DNA from: an uncultured Lewinella sp.
GTDB lineage: Bacteria > Bacteroidota > Bacteroidia > Chitinophagales > Saprospiraceae
Direction of reading: 5' to 3'
NCBI GenBank assembly: GCA_913057785.1
Contig: CAJXPD010000024.1
Span: forward strand, 1-57,581
DNA length: 57,581 nucleotides
The notes beneath the pieces were generated by a model. That model was not told the origin of the DNA. It made no database searches and saw nothing but the letters and a program-made list of their open reading frames with translations. Positions 1 to 7,950 of the stretch are shown piece after piece. Each line of letters opens with the position of its first letter. Positions within the stretch are counted from its first letter, which is position 1. The position numbers and the translations under genes were made by a program.

Positions 1-39
1 TTTACACTTCCGAAGTCTTAGAGACTTCGGAAGTGTAAA
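1..39 (-). terminator. 18-bp perfect hairpin downstream of the YHYH gene
   Basis: Arms at 1-18 and 22-39 are perfectly complementary around a three-base loop (TAG). The structure lies 12 bases beyond the stop codon of the minus-strand YHYH gene, so it probably forms the 3' end of that transcript. Sequence beyond the left edge is unavailable, so a following T tract cannot be checked. Confidence 0.6.
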
Positions 40-51
40 AGAGCGGTTAGG

Positions 52-1080
52 TTAATGGCGGCGAGGTGGAGGTCGATGTTCTCTAGGCGGTCTGCCGCCT
101 GGTCCGCCGCCACGCATTTTCTGGAAATCCTTGGAAGGTGTTCCGCTGAAGCAAAGTGGGACGGAGGGAAAATTATCCGTAATCAAGTAGTAATACTCAC
201 TTTCGCTCTCAGGTGTTTTCCCCCATCGACCGTTGCATTCATCCAAATCTGACACCCCTTCTACATATTCGTAATCATTGAAATAACGTCCATTATAAGG
301 GCCATTAGGAGCTGTTTTACCATTTCCAGGACGCTCTCCATCCTTGAGTTGAAATCCGCTTTGATAGGCCACCACTTGCCCTGATTCATCATAGCCGTAT
401 TTATAGTAGACCGGAAAGCCATCTGCCGCATAGCCCACCTTAAGCATTTTAGTACCATCCGCATCTAAATCATCGAGGTAAGCAGAAGGGGTGCCATGAT
501 AATGGTATTTACCGGAGGGCTGTACGTGCGCATTGTTGCAGTCCAAGCCCAAGTCCACGGTACTCGTCAAAGTGGTAATATTCCATTCGCGGTTCATCGC
601 CCCAGTAGGTCCAACAAAGTATTCTGCTGTAAAGGGATCGATAGAAACACCACTAAACAATACTCCGGTATCGTAACCTTTCCCAGGGGTCTTTCGCTTA
701 GCCATAGTTGGTTCTAAAGGGACAGAAAAAGTCTGCTTAACTTCCCTAATGGTGTTGGGATTTCCTCTGGATGGGAAAGTACCCACATCATGAGAGGCTA
801 CCCCATTGATCTCGACTTTCCTAGTCTTCTTTCTTTTATTTATCACCTCCGTGTATACACTTGATGTCCCAAGTTTGGTTTCGATATCTACAGCGCAAGT
901 GCTGGGATCCAAATTGATCAGGTAGGTATCATCGGCCGTGTTTTCGGGGATTTCCGTATTAATCTTGGCTGCTTTGTGTAGCGCCATTCCTCGCTTCACT
1001 CCTAGTATACTAAGGGCCGCCAAAGATGGAATGATGGCTCCATATAAAATAAATTTCATGGTTTGGTTTTTTGTCTGCAT
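52..1080 (-). CDS. YHYH domain-containing protein (first of tandem pair)
   Basis: This 342-residue exported or membrane-anchored protein belongs to the YHYH family, whose biochemical role is unknown. A hydrophobic segment at residues 9-27 could be an uncleaved signal anchor. The family signature YHYH is at residues 192-195, in the context CNNAHVQPSGKYHYHGTP. The C-terminus (about 323-342) is a low-complexity Gly/Pro/Arg/His tail, which the neighbouring paralogue lacks. The gene follows that paralogue by 21 bases on the same strand, so the two probably form an operon. An internal Met at residue 8 is an equally possible start. Homology is clear; function is not. Confidence 0.85.
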   Translation of the reverse strand: MQTKNQTMKFILYGAIIPSLAALSILGVKRGMALHKAAKINTEIPENTADDTYLINLDPSTCAVDIETKLGTSSVYTEVINKRKKTRKVEINGVASHDVGTFPSRGNPNTIREVKQTFSVPLEPTMAKRKTPGKGYDTGVLFSGVSIDPFTAEYFVGPTGAMNREWNITTLTSTVDLGLDCNNAHVQPSGKYHYHGTPSAYLDDLDADGTKMLKVGYAADGFPVYYKYGYDESGQVVAYQSGFQLKDGERPGNGKTAPNGPYNGRYFNDYEYVEGVSDLDECNGRWGKTPESESEYYYLITDNFPSVPLCFSGTPSKDFQKMRGGGPGGRPPREHRPPPRRH

Positions 1081-1101
1081 TAACGATCTAAAAGAATAGT
1101 T

Positions 1102-2064
1102 CTATCTCTTATTAAAACTGGGATCGGGAGTTCCGGAGAAGCACAAGGGGACGGAGGGGAAATTATCCGTAATCAAGTAGTAATATTCACCATCAGGGGC
1201 CTCCGGTGTCTTACCAAATCTACCGTTGCACTCATCTAACTCAGACACCCCCGCTACGTATTCATAATCCTGAAAGTATGTACCATCATAACAACCATCA
1301 GGCGCTGTACTTCCATTGCCAGGTCGGTTTCCTTCCTTCAGTTGATAGCCGCTTTCGAAGGCCGTAATGCTACTACCATCGCTGGTGTAGGCATATTTGT
1401 AGTACACTGGAAAGCCATCTCCTGCATAGCCGACCTTCGTCATTTCAGCAGCACTTGCTCCTAATTCAGCTACGTACGCACTTGGGGTCCCGTGATAATG
1501 ATATTTACCGGTAGGTTGCACATGGGCATTATTGCAATCTAGGCCTAAATTCACTGCCGTTGTTAGGGTCGTAATATTCCAATCTCGATTGACTCCTCCT
1601 GCGGAGGTACGGAAAAATTCAGCGGTATAGGGATCCACGGCAACGCCACTAAAAAGGACTGCCACGTCATATCCCTGCCCGTTGGTAACGGCATTGGCAA
1701 TAGAGGGCTCGGTGGTCGTGCTAAAGCTTTGTACGGCCTCGCCAATTGTATTGGGATTACCCATTCTTGGGAAGGACCCTACACGGTGATTCGCTATGCC
1801 GTTAATAGTGATGGATCGTGTGGTCCCATTGATTGATTCCGTGTACTGGCTATTAAGGCCCAGTACCGCTTCGATATCAACATCACATTCATTCGGGTCC
1901 AGGTTGATGGTAAAAGTGCTTGTAACGTTCGTACAATCCTCAGTAGGCATTACCTCTCCCCCCCCTTCATCATCATCCTTTTGACAGGCAGAAAAGAGCG
2001 TCACACTGAGTAGTAGGGCAAACAGAAAAAATGGCGATTGGATTCTAATTCGGAACATTTTCAA
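1102..2064 (-). CDS. YHYH domain-containing lipoprotein (second of tandem pair)
   Basis: This 320-residue protein has a lipoprotein signal peptide: a hydrophobic stretch at 11-24 and a lipobox LFSAC with the acylated Cys at residue 27, followed by an acidic linker. The YHYH signature is at residues 188-191. The protein aligns with its downstream neighbour over nearly the whole mature length, including shared blocks INLDP, GNPNTI, FSGV and GYAxDGFPVYYKY, so the two arose by tandem duplication. It lacks the neighbour's Gly/Pro/Arg tail. The lipobox suggests an envelope location. The conserved His cluster could bind metal, but that is inference. Confidence 0.88.
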   Translation of the reverse strand: MKMFRIRIQSPFFLFALLLSVTLFSACQKDDDEGGGEVMPTEDCTNVTSTFTINLDPNECDVDIEAVLGLNSQYTESINGTTRSITINGIANHRVGSFPRMGNPNTIGEAVQSFSTTTEPSIANAVTNGQGYDVAVLFSGVAVDPYTAEFFRTSAGGVNRDWNITTLTTAVNLGLDCNNAHVQPTGKYHYHGTPSAYVAELGASAAEMTKVGYAGDGFPVYYKYAYTSDGSSITAFESGYQLKEGNRPGNGSTAPDGCYDGTYFQDYEYVAGVSELDECNGRFGKTPEAPDGEYYYLITDNFPSVPLCFSGTPDPSFNKR

Positions 2065-2245
2065 TTTTTTATTGGCCGTTTTGGCACTCTAGGTAGAGAA
2101 AGGCGAGTTCCAAAATGTGCTTTTCTAAATGAATTTGTTCCTTAGATGTCTCTTGGGACTAAAAACTTGCGGTAAGAATCAAAAAAATTATAGGGGAAGA
2201 AAAAATTATGCGCTACAAGCTGAACAGGGCTACCCAATGGAAGCC

Positions 2246-3079
2246 CTAGATTAAGGGCTTCTGTACGACGGCAATTAAATGAGTGCCAGATTCTAGCATA
2301 CCTGCAGATTGACAAGCTCGGATTTCCATTTCCAAAAAGTAGTTCCATGCGGCCTCATTCTTTTGCAGCTCCTCCAACTCCGCCGCTCTGGCTGCCGATA
2401 GACAATTGGAGGCGGATAGAACCTTGACCTCGAAGCCGACTTGCTGAAGATCCTCCCGCAATTCCTGCACGCGAAACATATGACAATGGTGATCAGAAGG
2501 AGTATAGGAAGAAGGATGTAAATTTCCCGTTTTCAAAACCTTTTCATTGTCTTCTGGCGTTGTAACCATCATGATCTTGAACAGATATTCATGCACGGTT
2601 CCCCAGAGATTCATTACACTAAAGAGTAAAATACCCCCTGGTTTTAGCACCCGCTTCATCTCATTGAGCGCTGTAATCTTTTCATCAAAAACATAGCTAA
2701 GCGGCCCTCCATAACATACAATCTTGTCAAAGGTATGATCTGCCCAATCCGAGAGATCACAAATATCTGCTATCTTCCATTCTTTTACCTTGTGATAATA
2801 CTTGTCGCGTTGGGCACGCTGTTGGTTAAGCTCCAATTGAACTGGCGATAAGTCGGTGACAATAACATCCTCGCTGTATTCCACTAGTGTCTGTGTGAAC
2901 ATGCCTGTACCTGCCCCCAGTTCCAAGATCCTATCCCCTACTTCCAGATGATTTCGCAAATGATGGCGATGAACCGCTAACTTGACTTTTTCAATGCTCG
3001 ATTTTTCCCAACGTTGGGTTTCTTGTTCAGCGTAAGCGTTGTAAAAATCCTGGATGTGCTTTTGATCGTATAACTTCAA
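2246..3079 (-). CDS. class I SAM-dependent methyltransferase
   Basis: This 277-residue cytosolic protein has the Rossmann-type SAM-binding motif ELGAGTG at residues 53-59 and an acidic residue at the end of beta-2 (TDLS, Asp76). The later GGxLLFSV segment is typical of small-molecule methyltransferases of the Methyltransf_11/25 type. The substrate cannot be read from the sequence. It stands alone on the minus strand, 181 bases from the YHYH pair and 147 bases from the sigma-factor operon, so it may have its own promoter. Family assignment is secure; the gene name is unknown. Confidence 0.85.
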   Translation of the reverse strand: MKLYDQKHIQDFYNAYAEQETQRWEKSSIEKVKLAVHRHHLRNHLEVGDRILELGAGTGMFTQTLVEYSEDVIVTDLSPVQLELNQQRAQRDKYYHKVKEWKIADICDLSDWADHTFDKIVCYGGPLSYVFDEKITALNEMKRVLKPGGILLFSVMNLWGTVHEYLFKIMMVTTPEDNEKVLKTGNLHPSSYTPSDHHCHMFRVQELREDLQQVGFEVKVLSASNCLSAARAAELEELQKNEAAWNYFLEMEIRACQSAGMLESGTHLIAVVQKPLI

Positions 3080-3226
3080 AACAGCTTGATTATCGGGTTT
3101 AACTAAGCAGAATATGTTTGTAAGGCCATAATCTACAGATTAGTTCCCAAAGACAAGACCGTTCGATGGAGAGCGGAGGGAATTCGACTAGTGTTAGGCA
3201 GAAAATCTATTTGAATGGTTCGATCA

Positions 3227-3577
3227 TTATTCCTGGCTAAATGTGGTCAGCGGACGAATAGCTTGAATCTTCTGTCCCAACAATAACAGTTTATGGCCAA
3301 TAAGCAAGACAAGAATGATGAATCCAACCCGCATAGCTATAGGCGAAAGATCGATTGGCACTCCCTTAATCTCACCCTGCTCGATGAGTCTCCGAATCAA
3401 TGCCAGAACACAGCCTGCCAAAGCTAAGAAAGAGAGTAAGGCTAAAAGGAATATCCATCGAAAGTCTCTCCCCTTCTCTGGCTGCTGTTCGACTGCAACC
3501 ATCAATTTCATCATGAAATCTTCGCTGGGTTCCAATTCGCTTTCTTGTACCAGTCTTTTGATGTTGTCTTCTTTCAT
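3227..3577 (-). CDS. small membrane protein, putative anti-sigma factor
   Basis: This 116-residue protein has a soluble N-terminus (about 1-38) containing a PSEDFMMKLM segment, like the 'DFtxkvM' region at the start of many small Bacteroidota proteins encoded next to ECF sigma factors. Two membrane helices follow, at about 41-62 and 84-104. Its start codon overlaps the stop of the ECF sigma gene (ATGA), so the two are translationally coupled. From position and topology I infer an anti-sigma factor or sigma modulator. No classical zinc-binding HxxxCxxC motif is present, so the inference is moderate. Confidence 0.65.
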   Translation of the reverse strand: MKEDNIKRLVQESELEPSEDFMMKLMVAVEQQPEKGRDFRWIFLLALLSFLALAGCVLALIRRLIEQGEIKGVPIDLSPIAMRVGFIILVLLIGHKLLLLGQKIQAIRPLTTFSQE

Positions 3578-4155
3578 ATTAAATGTTTTAGTTCGTCTCC
3601 CATTTCGCGCCGCAAATGAGCCAACATACTTTTTCTTGCCCGGTGCAGCCCTACCTTAATTTTCGAAGCACTAAATCCTGTTGTTTCCTGAATTTCCTTT
3701 ACACTTAGCTCCGCCAAATAGTACAATCGCAGTAAGAGCGCCTCCTCTTCCTTCATCTTTTTGAAAACGGCCTGAATCAGTTTTTTTCGTTCATATTGTT
3801 GAAGCTTAGTAAAGATCGATTCCTCTTCGATCGGCATGAATTGCGCTGACGGTTCTTCTTGTCTGGATCGGTGCCGCTGCTCTTTTTCGATGGCCGTGTA
3901 GGCAGCATTAACCACAATGCGGTAGAGCCAAGTGGAGAACCTAGCCCCTTCTCGAAAGGAGGCAAGGTGTTTAAATACTTTTACAAAAGCATCTTGTAAC
4001 ACATCCTCCGCCCGCTGCTCATCTTTTACAATAGAACAGGCTAGTGAAAAGGATACATTCTTGTAACGCTCCACTAATTCTCGGAAGGCCCGCTTATCCC
4101 CATCCCGAATTCGCTGCAGTAAATCCTGATCTGAAGGCTTAGGCATTCCCTTCAA
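3574..4155 (-). CDS. RNA polymerase sigma factor, ECF subfamily
   Basis: This 193-residue protein has sigma-70 region 2 at about 20-90 (RAEDVLQDAFVKVFKHL, FSTWLYRIVVNAA) and region 4 at about 130-185 (LYYLAELSVKEIQETTGFSASKIKVGLHRARKSML). It should direct core RNA polymerase to a small regulon. It is the middle gene of a compact operon: the upstream membrane-protein gene overlaps it by 17 bases, and the downstream putative anti-sigma gene by four. This arrangement implies stoichiometric production and membrane-based control. The regulon and signal are unknown. Confidence 0.93.
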   Translation of the reverse strand: MKGMPKPSDQDLLQRIRDGDKRAFRELVERYKNVSFSLACSIVKDEQRAEDVLQDAFVKVFKHLASFREGARFSTWLYRIVVNAAYTAIEKEQRHRSRQEEPSAQFMPIEEESIFTKLQQYERKKLIQAVFKKMKEEEALLLRLYYLAELSVKEIQETTGFSASKIKVGLHRARKSMLAHLRREMGDELKHLI

Positions 4156-4477
4156 ACTTGCGCCGAATGAAGTAAGCCACTAGCAATCCTGTGCCTCCGA
4201 AAATCAGCGGAAAGACATAACTCATTAGCTCCGCCAGCTCCGTCCATTGTCCATCGCCAAGGTAGAAGAAAGCGGAGAAGCCTAGGCCAAAGCCAAGACC
4301 GACCATCAAGCAGCCCAACTCTAAGAATCGAATCTTGCGTTTGGCAAAGCGCTCATACTCTCCGCGATCGAGCAAAGCCTTCTTAAGTAGAAAATTGTAT
4401 TTAGTAATGAAGTAGGTCACAAAGATCAAAGTGCTTGAAAAAGCGATCCCGAATACAATATTTTCAAGATGTGCCAT
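4139..4477 (-). CDS. DUF6249-like small membrane protein
   Basis: This 112-residue protein has three predicted membrane helices (about 4-23, 50-70, 82-102) and short basic connecting segments. Proteins of this size and layout, usually annotated DUF6249 or hypothetical, are commonly found directly upstream of ECF sigma genes in Bacteroidota. Its end overlaps the sigma gene by 17 bases, so it is the first gene of the three-gene sigma operon. No catalytic motif is visible. A role in signal input or in modulating the sigma/anti-sigma pair is only inferred from position. Confidence 0.7.
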   Translation of the reverse strand: MAHLENIVFGIAFSSTLIFVTYFITKYNFLLKKALLDRGEYERFAKRKIRFLELGCLMVGLGFGLGFSAFFYLGDGQWTELAELMSYVFPLIFGGTGLLVAYFIRRKFEGNA

Positions 4478-4497
4478 AATTATTTCTGGATAAAATA

Positions 4498-4538
4498 AAT
4501 GGCCCCTTTTTGGAAATGTGAATCAAATCGGGGCCATT
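4498..4538 (-). terminator. terminator after the serine hydrolase gene
   Basis: Nine-base perfect arms AATGGCCCC (4498-4506) and GGGGCCATT (4530-4538) lie just past the hydrolase stop codon. On the minus strand they are followed by TTATTTTATCC, a moderately T-rich run, which fits intrinsic termination before the sigma-factor operon. Confidence 0.7.
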
Positions 4539-4543
4539 GGGTT

Positions 4544-5638
4544 TTACATTTTATAGTCGAGGATTGGACCGAGCTGGTTCAAGAAGTCTTCCGCCTTATC
4601 ACTATTGACAAAGAACACGATGCCAAAGCCATTGTCAGGATTGAAGCTGCAAAAAGCCTGAAAATCATGATTGTTTCCGGTATGCAGATAGCGCATGCCA
4701 TTTTCGGTGGGTCGGCGAGCAAAGCCGAGTCCCCAGCCCGTCTGGCCAATTTCCCGAAGCTCATGGCCTTCAGGAAGCGAATTTTGCTCGGCCTTCATTA
4801 GTTGAAAGGAATTTTCAGATAGCCCTTGCTCTTGCAACATGGCCACTAGAAATTTAGCGTAATCCTGGGCATTGGAATGCAAGCTGTAACCCGCTCCAAA
4901 AGTTTTTCCGTTCCATCCGCCCGTGGTGTTATCTGTCGGTTTACCCGCCTTATGGCCAAAAGCCTTGTTCGCCGCGATGGCCTCATTCCAAGCAAAGGAA
5001 GTCTGCGCTAAGCCCAATGGTTTAGCTACTTCCTCGAGAAAGATTTCATTCAGCTTTTCCTTCCATCCCACCTCATTCAGTTGGCCGATCACGGCTGCGA
5101 GGTATTGATAGGCTTCACCGGAATAAGAAAAACCACTCCCAGGCGTATATTTCAATTCGACTAGTTCGCCATTTGCCCAATTAGGGAAACCGGTACTATG
5201 GCTAAGTACCATACGCGCTGTAATGGCCTGCACACGCTGGTCATTGTCTTTTACATATGGGTAAGGGAGGTAAGTGTGCAAGGGTTCGTCAAGGTCGATG
5301 ATGCCTTTTTCCGCCATTTTCATTACGAAGTAGGCAAAAATAGGTTTGGACAAGGAGGCTGCTTCAAAAACAGTCTGATGGCCCACCTTTTGCTCTGTAT
5401 CTATATTGGTCACACCAAAAGCGCCTTGATAGACAATTTCTTCCTTATTGATAATGGCAATGGAGAGCCCGGGAATTTCTGCAACATTCATCGCTGCCTC
5501 GATCTGCTGATCAAAGGTTTTAGTGTCCACCTTCTTGCCGCTTGGCGTCTGGAAATATGAAACAGATTGTTGTCCTGAAAGTACTAGGCTCGCGCATAGC
5601 GCATAGCAGATTCCTACCCATCGAATGGAGAATTTCAT
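4544..5638 (-). CDS. serine hydrolase, beta-lactamase/penicillin-binding-protein-like family
   Basis: This 364-residue secreted protein has a signal peptide at about 1-22. It carries all three active-site motifs of the class C beta-lactamase/esterase fold: SLSK at 95-98 (nucleophile Ser95, base Lys98), YSG at 172-174 and HTG at 319-321. Members of this family hydrolyse peptides, esters or, rarely, beta-lactams. The HTG in place of KTG favours a peptidase or esterase. The substrate is unknown. It is divergent from the double-HTH AraC gene 131 bases away, which could regulate it. A hairpin terminator follows. Confidence 0.9.
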   Translation of the reverse strand: MKFSIRWVGICYALCASLVLSGQQSVSYFQTPSGKKVDTKTFDQQIEAAMNVAEIPGLSIAIINKEEIVYQGAFGVTNIDTEQKVGHQTVFEAASLSKPIFAYFVMKMAEKGIIDLDEPLHTYLPYPYVKDNDQRVQAITARMVLSHSTGFPNWANGELVELKYTPGSGFSYSGEAYQYLAAVIGQLNEVGWKEKLNEIFLEEVAKPLGLAQTSFAWNEAIAANKAFGHKAGKPTDNTTGGWNGKTFGAGYSLHSNAQDYAKFLVAMLQEQGLSENSFQLMKAEQNSLPEGHELREIGQTGWGLGFARRPTENGMRYLHTGNNHDFQAFCSFNPDNGFGIVFFVNSDKAEDFLNQLGPILDYKM

Positions 5639-5769
5639 TTCGTTGATTTTAGAATTAAATAATAGTTTCGAAATGTGAATTCACGGCCATTAGACCAGGG
5701 CAGTCGAGAATCGGTTACAAAATTTTTAAATTCCTGAAATAGGCGACAGTTCCAATTCAATTCTAATAG

Positions 5770-6864
5770 GTGAATCAACCGCATTTTCAGCATATTCGTT
5801 TACCCAAAAGAAGTACTTCCATTTCTATGTTAGAATTTTTTCAACCTACTCTAAATCAGCGGATAAGTTCAGAACAACATTTGATGATCTGGATACGATC
5901 GGGGCATGGCATGATCGAAGTAGATTTCCAGACTTATAGCGATTTCCAAAACAGGTTGATATTCTTAGAGCCACATCAATACATCAAGTTTGCTTTTGGT
6001 GAATTCGAGGTGGGTAAGCTTGAATTTCCATCTCACTTTGTAGCCAACTCTCCTGATTTCCGGGTCCTGTTCAAACATCTGATTTCATTGGGATACATTG
6101 AGTTCAGTGAAAGGCCGCAGCAATTGCTGACTTGGTTATTAAATAACAAGCCACAACAAATTCTTGATAGCTCTGCTCAACAATGGTTTTGGCAAAACCC
6201 ATTTGAGGTAGCGCCCTCGGATTACCATATCATTTTTGACATCAAGGAAGTTATTGACCAACACTTCCAAGAAAATTTAAGCGTGGAGCAGTTATTGGCA
6301 CATGTTCCTCACCGAGATAGCACCATTACGCGGCTGTTTAAGCATCACTTGGGCGTTAGTGTAAAGCAGTTGAGACAAAAGAAGTTGATTCTGGAAAGTA
6401 AAAAGGAAATGGCCTTCACAGACAAACCCGTACAAGAGGTCGCCTTTGAGATGGGGTTTAAAGATCCAGCCTACTTCAACCGATTCTTTAAACATCATAC
6501 CCAGTCCACTCCCTTGGCTTTCCGAGATCAAGTGGGCGAAGCAGGCGATAGTTTTTTTCAAGACCTACAGTACCTCATTAAAACTCACCACAAAGCTCAA
6601 CATACGAGCTCTTTCTATGCTGCTCAAACACATATGACGGTGAAAGCGCTTTCGCGAAAAGTTAAAAACAAGCTTAATCTTACCTTGGGTCAGCTCATTC
6701 GCATGGAGATCATCAATAGTGCCAAGGCACTTCTGGCAGATCTGCCTATCAAGGAAGTCGCCTATGAATTAGGTTTCCAAGAACCTCAACACTTCTCTAT
6801 CTTCTTCAAAAAAATCCAGGGCGAATCTCCATCACAATACCGTTCGAAAAAGTACAATTCATAG
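5770..6864 (+). CDS. AraC-type regulator with two tandem HTH domains
   Basis: This 364-residue protein has an N-terminal region of about 150 residues without recognisable ligand-binding motifs, then two complete AraC/XylS DNA-binding domains. The first spans about 155-255 and ends GFKDPAYFNRFFKHH...STPLAFR. The second spans about 262-360 and ends LGFQEPQHFSIFFKK...ESPSQYR. Each contains both helix-turn-helix units. One AraC domain per chain is the rule, so this chain could bind four major-groove sites. The GTG at 5770 directly follows a stop codon; ATG 5827 (residue 20) is the alternative start. It is divergent from the serine hydrolase gene. Confidence 0.88.
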   Translation: MNQPHFQHIRLPKRSTSISMLEFFQPTLNQRISSEQHLMIWIRSGHGMIEVDFQTYSDFQNRLIFLEPHQYIKFAFGEFEVGKLEFPSHFVANSPDFRVLFKHLISLGYIEFSERPQQLLTWLLNNKPQQILDSSAQQWFWQNPFEVAPSDYHIIFDIKEVIDQHFQENLSVEQLLAHVPHRDSTITRLFKHHLGVSVKQLRQKKLILESKKEMAFTDKPVQEVAFEMGFKDPAYFNRFFKHHTQSTPLAFRDQVGEAGDSFFQDLQYLIKTHHKAQHTSSFYAAQTHMTVKALSRKVKNKLNLTLGQLIRMEIINSAKALLADLPIKEVAYELGFQEPQHFSIFFKKIQGESPSQYRSKKYNS

Positions 6865-6900
6865 CGAGTTTCTTGTATGTACTTGCCTCTGATCTGCCCT

Positions 6901-6908
6901 TACTTTTG
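6901..6908 (+). promoter_or_regulatory. -7 box TACTTTTG before the SnoaL-like gene
   Basis: A perfect match to the Bacteroidota -7 consensus TAnnTTTG lies 33 bases before the ATG at 6942. No TTTG sits at the ideal distance upstream, so this is a one-box assignment. Confidence 0.5.
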
Positions 6909-6941
6909 TCGGGTAATTATTCATAAACTAATCCGATTCAT

Positions 6942-7289
6942 ATGCAGATCAATGATTCATTAAGTGCCATTGATGGTCTCGTTTCGCAAGGCCAGATTGT
7001 ACAAGCAGTAGAGCAATTCTTTGCACCCAATGCTAAGACCACCGACTTTGACGGCACCATTACCCAAAACAAAGACCAGATGATAGAAAAGATGACTGGT
7101 TTTGTAGGGTCAATTGCCAAAGTCAATGGAATCCAGCTCCACCAATCTCTTAGCAAGGACAACATTTCCCTATCAGAATACACCTTCGATTTCGACATGA
7201 AAGATGGAAGCCATGTTCTTTGGCATGAGATCATCCGTCGAGAATGGTCGAACGGACTGGTAGTGGACGAGCAGTACTTCAAAAACTAG
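6942..7289 (+). CDS. nuclear transport factor 2 / SnoaL-like protein
   Basis: This 115-residue cytosolic protein has the size and pattern of the SnoaL-like NTF2 fold: an N-terminal helix pair, the segment VEQFFAPNAKTTDFDG and a C-terminal antiparallel sheet ending in VVDEQYF. Such proteins act as small enzymes or ligand-binding scaffolds. No definite catalytic residues can be assigned here. A perfect -7 box precedes it, and it lies 36 bases before the YHS-domain gene, so the two are probably co-transcribed. Confidence 0.75.
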   Translation: MQINDSLSAIDGLVSQGQIVQAVEQFFAPNAKTTDFDGTITQNKDQMIEKMTGFVGSIAKVNGIQLHQSLSKDNISLSEYTFDFDMKDGSHVLWHEIIRREWSNGLVVDEQYFKN

Positions 7290-7325
7290 CCTACACCATT
7301 TTTCTACAACCAAAATTCAAGTGAT

Positions 7326-7784
7326 ATGAAATTCGCAAAAAGCATCATCTGCCTTCTTTTGGCGTTGAACTGGACATTATCATCAGTGACAGCCCAAACC
7401 GAAGCCAGCCCATACAATACAGACGACAGCAAGATCGCACTACAAGGCTATAGTCCGATTTCCTACCTCGACCTCGGCCTGGCTCAAAGAGGCGCTAAAG
7501 CCTACAAATCCGAGCACGAGGGGCTAAAGTATTACTTCACCAGCGCTGAGCAAAAATCAAAGTTTGATGCAGCACCTGAAAAATACCTTCCCCAGTTTGG
7601 AGGATGGTGTGCAACAGGGATAGCTGTAGGAGCCAAATTTCGCACGGATCCGCATAAGTTCTTGGTGAAGGATGGTAAGTATTATTTATTCCTCTATGAT
7701 CTGGAGGTAGATGCCAAGGAGCTGTGGCTTTCGGACGAAAAGGGGATGGAGGCAAAGGCTAAAAAGAACTGGAAGCAAATGTAG
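7326..7784 (+). CDS. YHS domain-containing exported protein
   Basis: This 152-residue protein has a signal peptide (about 1-23, ending VTAQ). The following domain matches the secreted YHS-like family: IALQGYSPISYL near residue 40, a central G-KYYF strand, then YLPQFGGWCATG and VKDGKYYLF. The family is linked to metal binding or periplasmic metal handling, but its reaction is not established. The single Cys in GGWCA is conserved in the family. It is probably co-transcribed with the SnoaL-like gene and ends before a bidirectional terminator shared with the convergent DUF5694 gene. Confidence 0.85.
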   Translation: MKFAKSIICLLLALNWTLSSVTAQTEASPYNTDDSKIALQGYSPISYLDLGLAQRGAKAYKSEHEGLKYYFTSAEQKSKFDAAPEKYLPQFGGWCATGIAVGAKFRTDPHKFLVKDGKYYLFLYDLEVDAKELWLSDEKGMEAKAKKNWKQM

Positions 7785-7824
7785 TTTCTGATCTAGCGGG
7801 ATTCACCGCTGATGGCATAAGTAA

Positions 7825-7877
7825 AGAAGAGAGGCCGATCAATTAGATGGTATGTCTAGCTGATCGATCCTCTCTTT
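7825..7877. terminator. bidirectional terminator between convergent genes
   Basis: Outer arms AAGAGAGG (7827-7834) and CCTCTCTT (7869-7876) and inner arms CGATCA (7836-7841) and TGATCG (7861-7866) form one long stem. A short T run follows on each strand. It separates the plus-strand YHS gene from the minus-strand DUF5694 gene. Confidence 0.75.
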
Positions 7878-7950
7878 CTGTGGTCATAGCAAAATGATTA
7901 TACTGTAGATTGTTTGTATCTGGTTCTTACACTAAAAGTGTCTCTAGGCT

